From the NCBI GenBank assembly GCA_035532755.1, contig DATKQI010000163.1, positions 1 through 5,539 of the forward strand: a stretch of 5,539 nucleotides of DNA, given 5' to 3'. A program made the position numbers and the translations under genes. The stretch comes from DATKQI01 sp035532755. Lineage in GTDB: Bacteria; Pseudomonadota; Alphaproteobacteria; Acetobacterales; Acetobacteraceae. The notes under the pieces are model-generated. The model had not been told where the DNA came from. It saw nothing but the letters and a program-made list of their open reading frames with translations, and searched no databases. Positions within the stretch are counted from its first letter, which is position 1. The number at the start of each line of letters is the position of its first letter. Below are positions 4,677 through 5,539 of this stretch, in pieces.

Positions 4677-5539
4677 ATGAGCCTCACCGACGCCCAACTG
4701 GCCGAGATCGACGCGGCCCGCGCCGCCACCGCGCCCACCCGCCGCGCCACCGTGCCGGCGCTGGAGGCGCTGCTGTTCCAGCCGGTCCCGGTGCTGGATC
4801 ACGGCTTCGTCCGCGTGATCGACTACATGGGCGACGATGCCGCGATCGTGCAGGCCGCGCGCGTCTCCTACGGCCGCGGCACGCGGCGCGTGTCGGAGGA
4901 CGCGGGGCTGATCCGCTACCTGATGCGCCACCGCCACTCCACCCCGTTCGAGATGTGCGAGATCAAATACCATGTGAAGCTGCCGATCTTCGTCGCGCGG
5001 CAATGGATCCGCCACCGCACCGCGAACGTGAACGAGTATTCCGCCCGCTATTCGGTCCTGGACCGCGAGTTCTACATCCCCGCCCCCGAGCACCTCGCCG
5101 CCCAGTCCACCGCCAACCGCCAGGGCCGCGGCGCGGTGCTGGAAGGCGCGGAGGCGGAACGGGTGCTCGACCTGCTGCGCGACGATGCCGCGCGCTGCCA
5201 TGACCACTATGCCGAGATGCTGAATGAAACCGCCGAAGGCGCCCCGCGCGACCCGGCCCGCCATGGCCTTGCCCGGGAGCTGGCGCGGATGAACCTGCCG
5301 CTCAACACCTATACCCAGTGGTACTGGAAGACGGACCTGCACAACCTGCTGAATTTCCTCTCCCTGCGCGCCGATGCGCATGCCCAGCACGAAATCCGCG
5401 TCTATGCCGAGGCGATGCTGGCCTCGCTCGCCGCCTGGGTGCCGATCGCCCACCAGGCCTTCCTCGACTACCGGATGGGCGCGGTCAGCTTCTCCGCGCC
5501 GATGCTCGCCGTGCTCCGCCGGATGCTGGCCGGGGAGGC
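4677..5539 (+). CDS. thyX: FAD-dependent thymidylate synthase ThyX (right end cut off)
   Basis: ThyX makes dTMP from dUMP with methylene-tetrahydrofolate and FAD/NADPH, replacing ThyA. The ATG at 4677 follows GAGGGAAGGG (about 9 nt spacing). The frame is open to the window edge: 287 codons, probably all but the last few to 25 residues. The diagnostic RHRX7S motif is intact as RHRTANVNEYS (112-122), with the catalytic-region Ser122. RHRHSTPFEMCEIKYHVKLP (84-103) precedes it, and NLPLNTYTQWYWKTDLHNL (about 206-224) and LRADAHAQHEIRVYAEAM (230-247) follow; Arg231 corresponds to the dUMP-binding arginine of the Thermotoga enzyme. About 35 residues precede the core found in short ThyX proteins, which I recall as common in alphaproteobacteria. 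It is divergent from ssrA, with only about 50 bp between. A long minus-strand frame over it (to 4605) is a shadow. Confidence 0.97.
   Translation, partial: MSLTDAQLAEIDAARAATAPTRRATVPALEALLFQPVPVLDHGFVRVIDYMGDDAAIVQAARVSYGRGTRRVSEDAGLIRYLMRHRHSTPFEMCEIKYHVKLPIFVARQWIRHRTANVNEYSARYSVLDREFYIPAPEHLAAQSTANRQGRGAVLEGAEAERVLDLLRDDAARCHDHYAEMLNETAEGAPRDPARHGLARELARMNLPLNTYTQWYWKTDLHNLLNFLSLRADAHAQHEIRVYAEAMLASLAAWVPIAHQAFLDYRMGAVSFSAPMLAVLRRMLAGE

Noticed and set aside
4605..5453. A 282-codon open frame on the minus strand over thyX
   Set aside because: It is antisense to thyX, which has an intact RHRX7S motif. The minus-strand frame has Gly/Arg/His-rich composition and no motif, and its last codons run into ssrA.

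Overview
The window is about 5.5 kb of GC-rich DNA with an alphaproteobacterial gene set. I infer an organism of the Rhodospirillales, probably Acetobacteraceae-like. The lineage evidence is a circularly permuted, two-piece tmRNA gene, an SspB of the alphaproteobacterial type (folded domain, Ala/Pro/Glu-rich linker, C-terminal VVSLDAFRR peptide), a FAD-dependent thymidylate synthase ThyX with an N-terminal extension, and a one-subunit class I fumarase. The exact genus cannot be read from the sequence. There is no sign of phage, insertion sequences, CRISPR or recent transfer.

Layout, left to right. Positions 41-469 (minus) encode a 142-residue protein of unknown function, with a GTG start and a strong ribosome-binding site. 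Positions 470-593 are a gap richer in A+T. Positions 594-1661 (minus) are queA, 1663-2058 (minus) a small VOC-family protein, 2058-3719 (minus) class I fumarase and 3749-4267 (minus) sspB. These four genes are read in the order sspB, fumarase, VOC, queA, with gaps of 29 nt, a 1-nt overlap (TGATG) and 1 nt (TGACATG), so they are almost certainly one transcript. Roughly 4350-4629 (minus) is ssrA, the split tmRNA gene: acceptor piece first, then a 27-nt hairpin spacer, then the coding piece with the tag ANDNHEALAIAA. From 4677 to the right edge (plus) is thyX, divergent from ssrA and lacking only its last codons.

How the genes fit together. ssrA makes the RNA that rescues stalled ribosomes and adds a degradation tag. 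SspB, encoded directly downstream on the same strand, is the adaptor that hands tagged proteins to the ClpXP protease, so the tag RNA and the reader of the tag sit side by side. Fumarase is a TCA-cycle enzyme, QueA makes the queuosine precursor in tRNA, and ThyX makes dTMP. These are housekeeping functions with no obvious biochemical link to each other.

The most notable element is the permuted ssrA. It is a known class of RNA, not a new system, but it is easily overlooked because it looks like a non-coding gap with a short open frame. I found no convincing undescribed system in the window.
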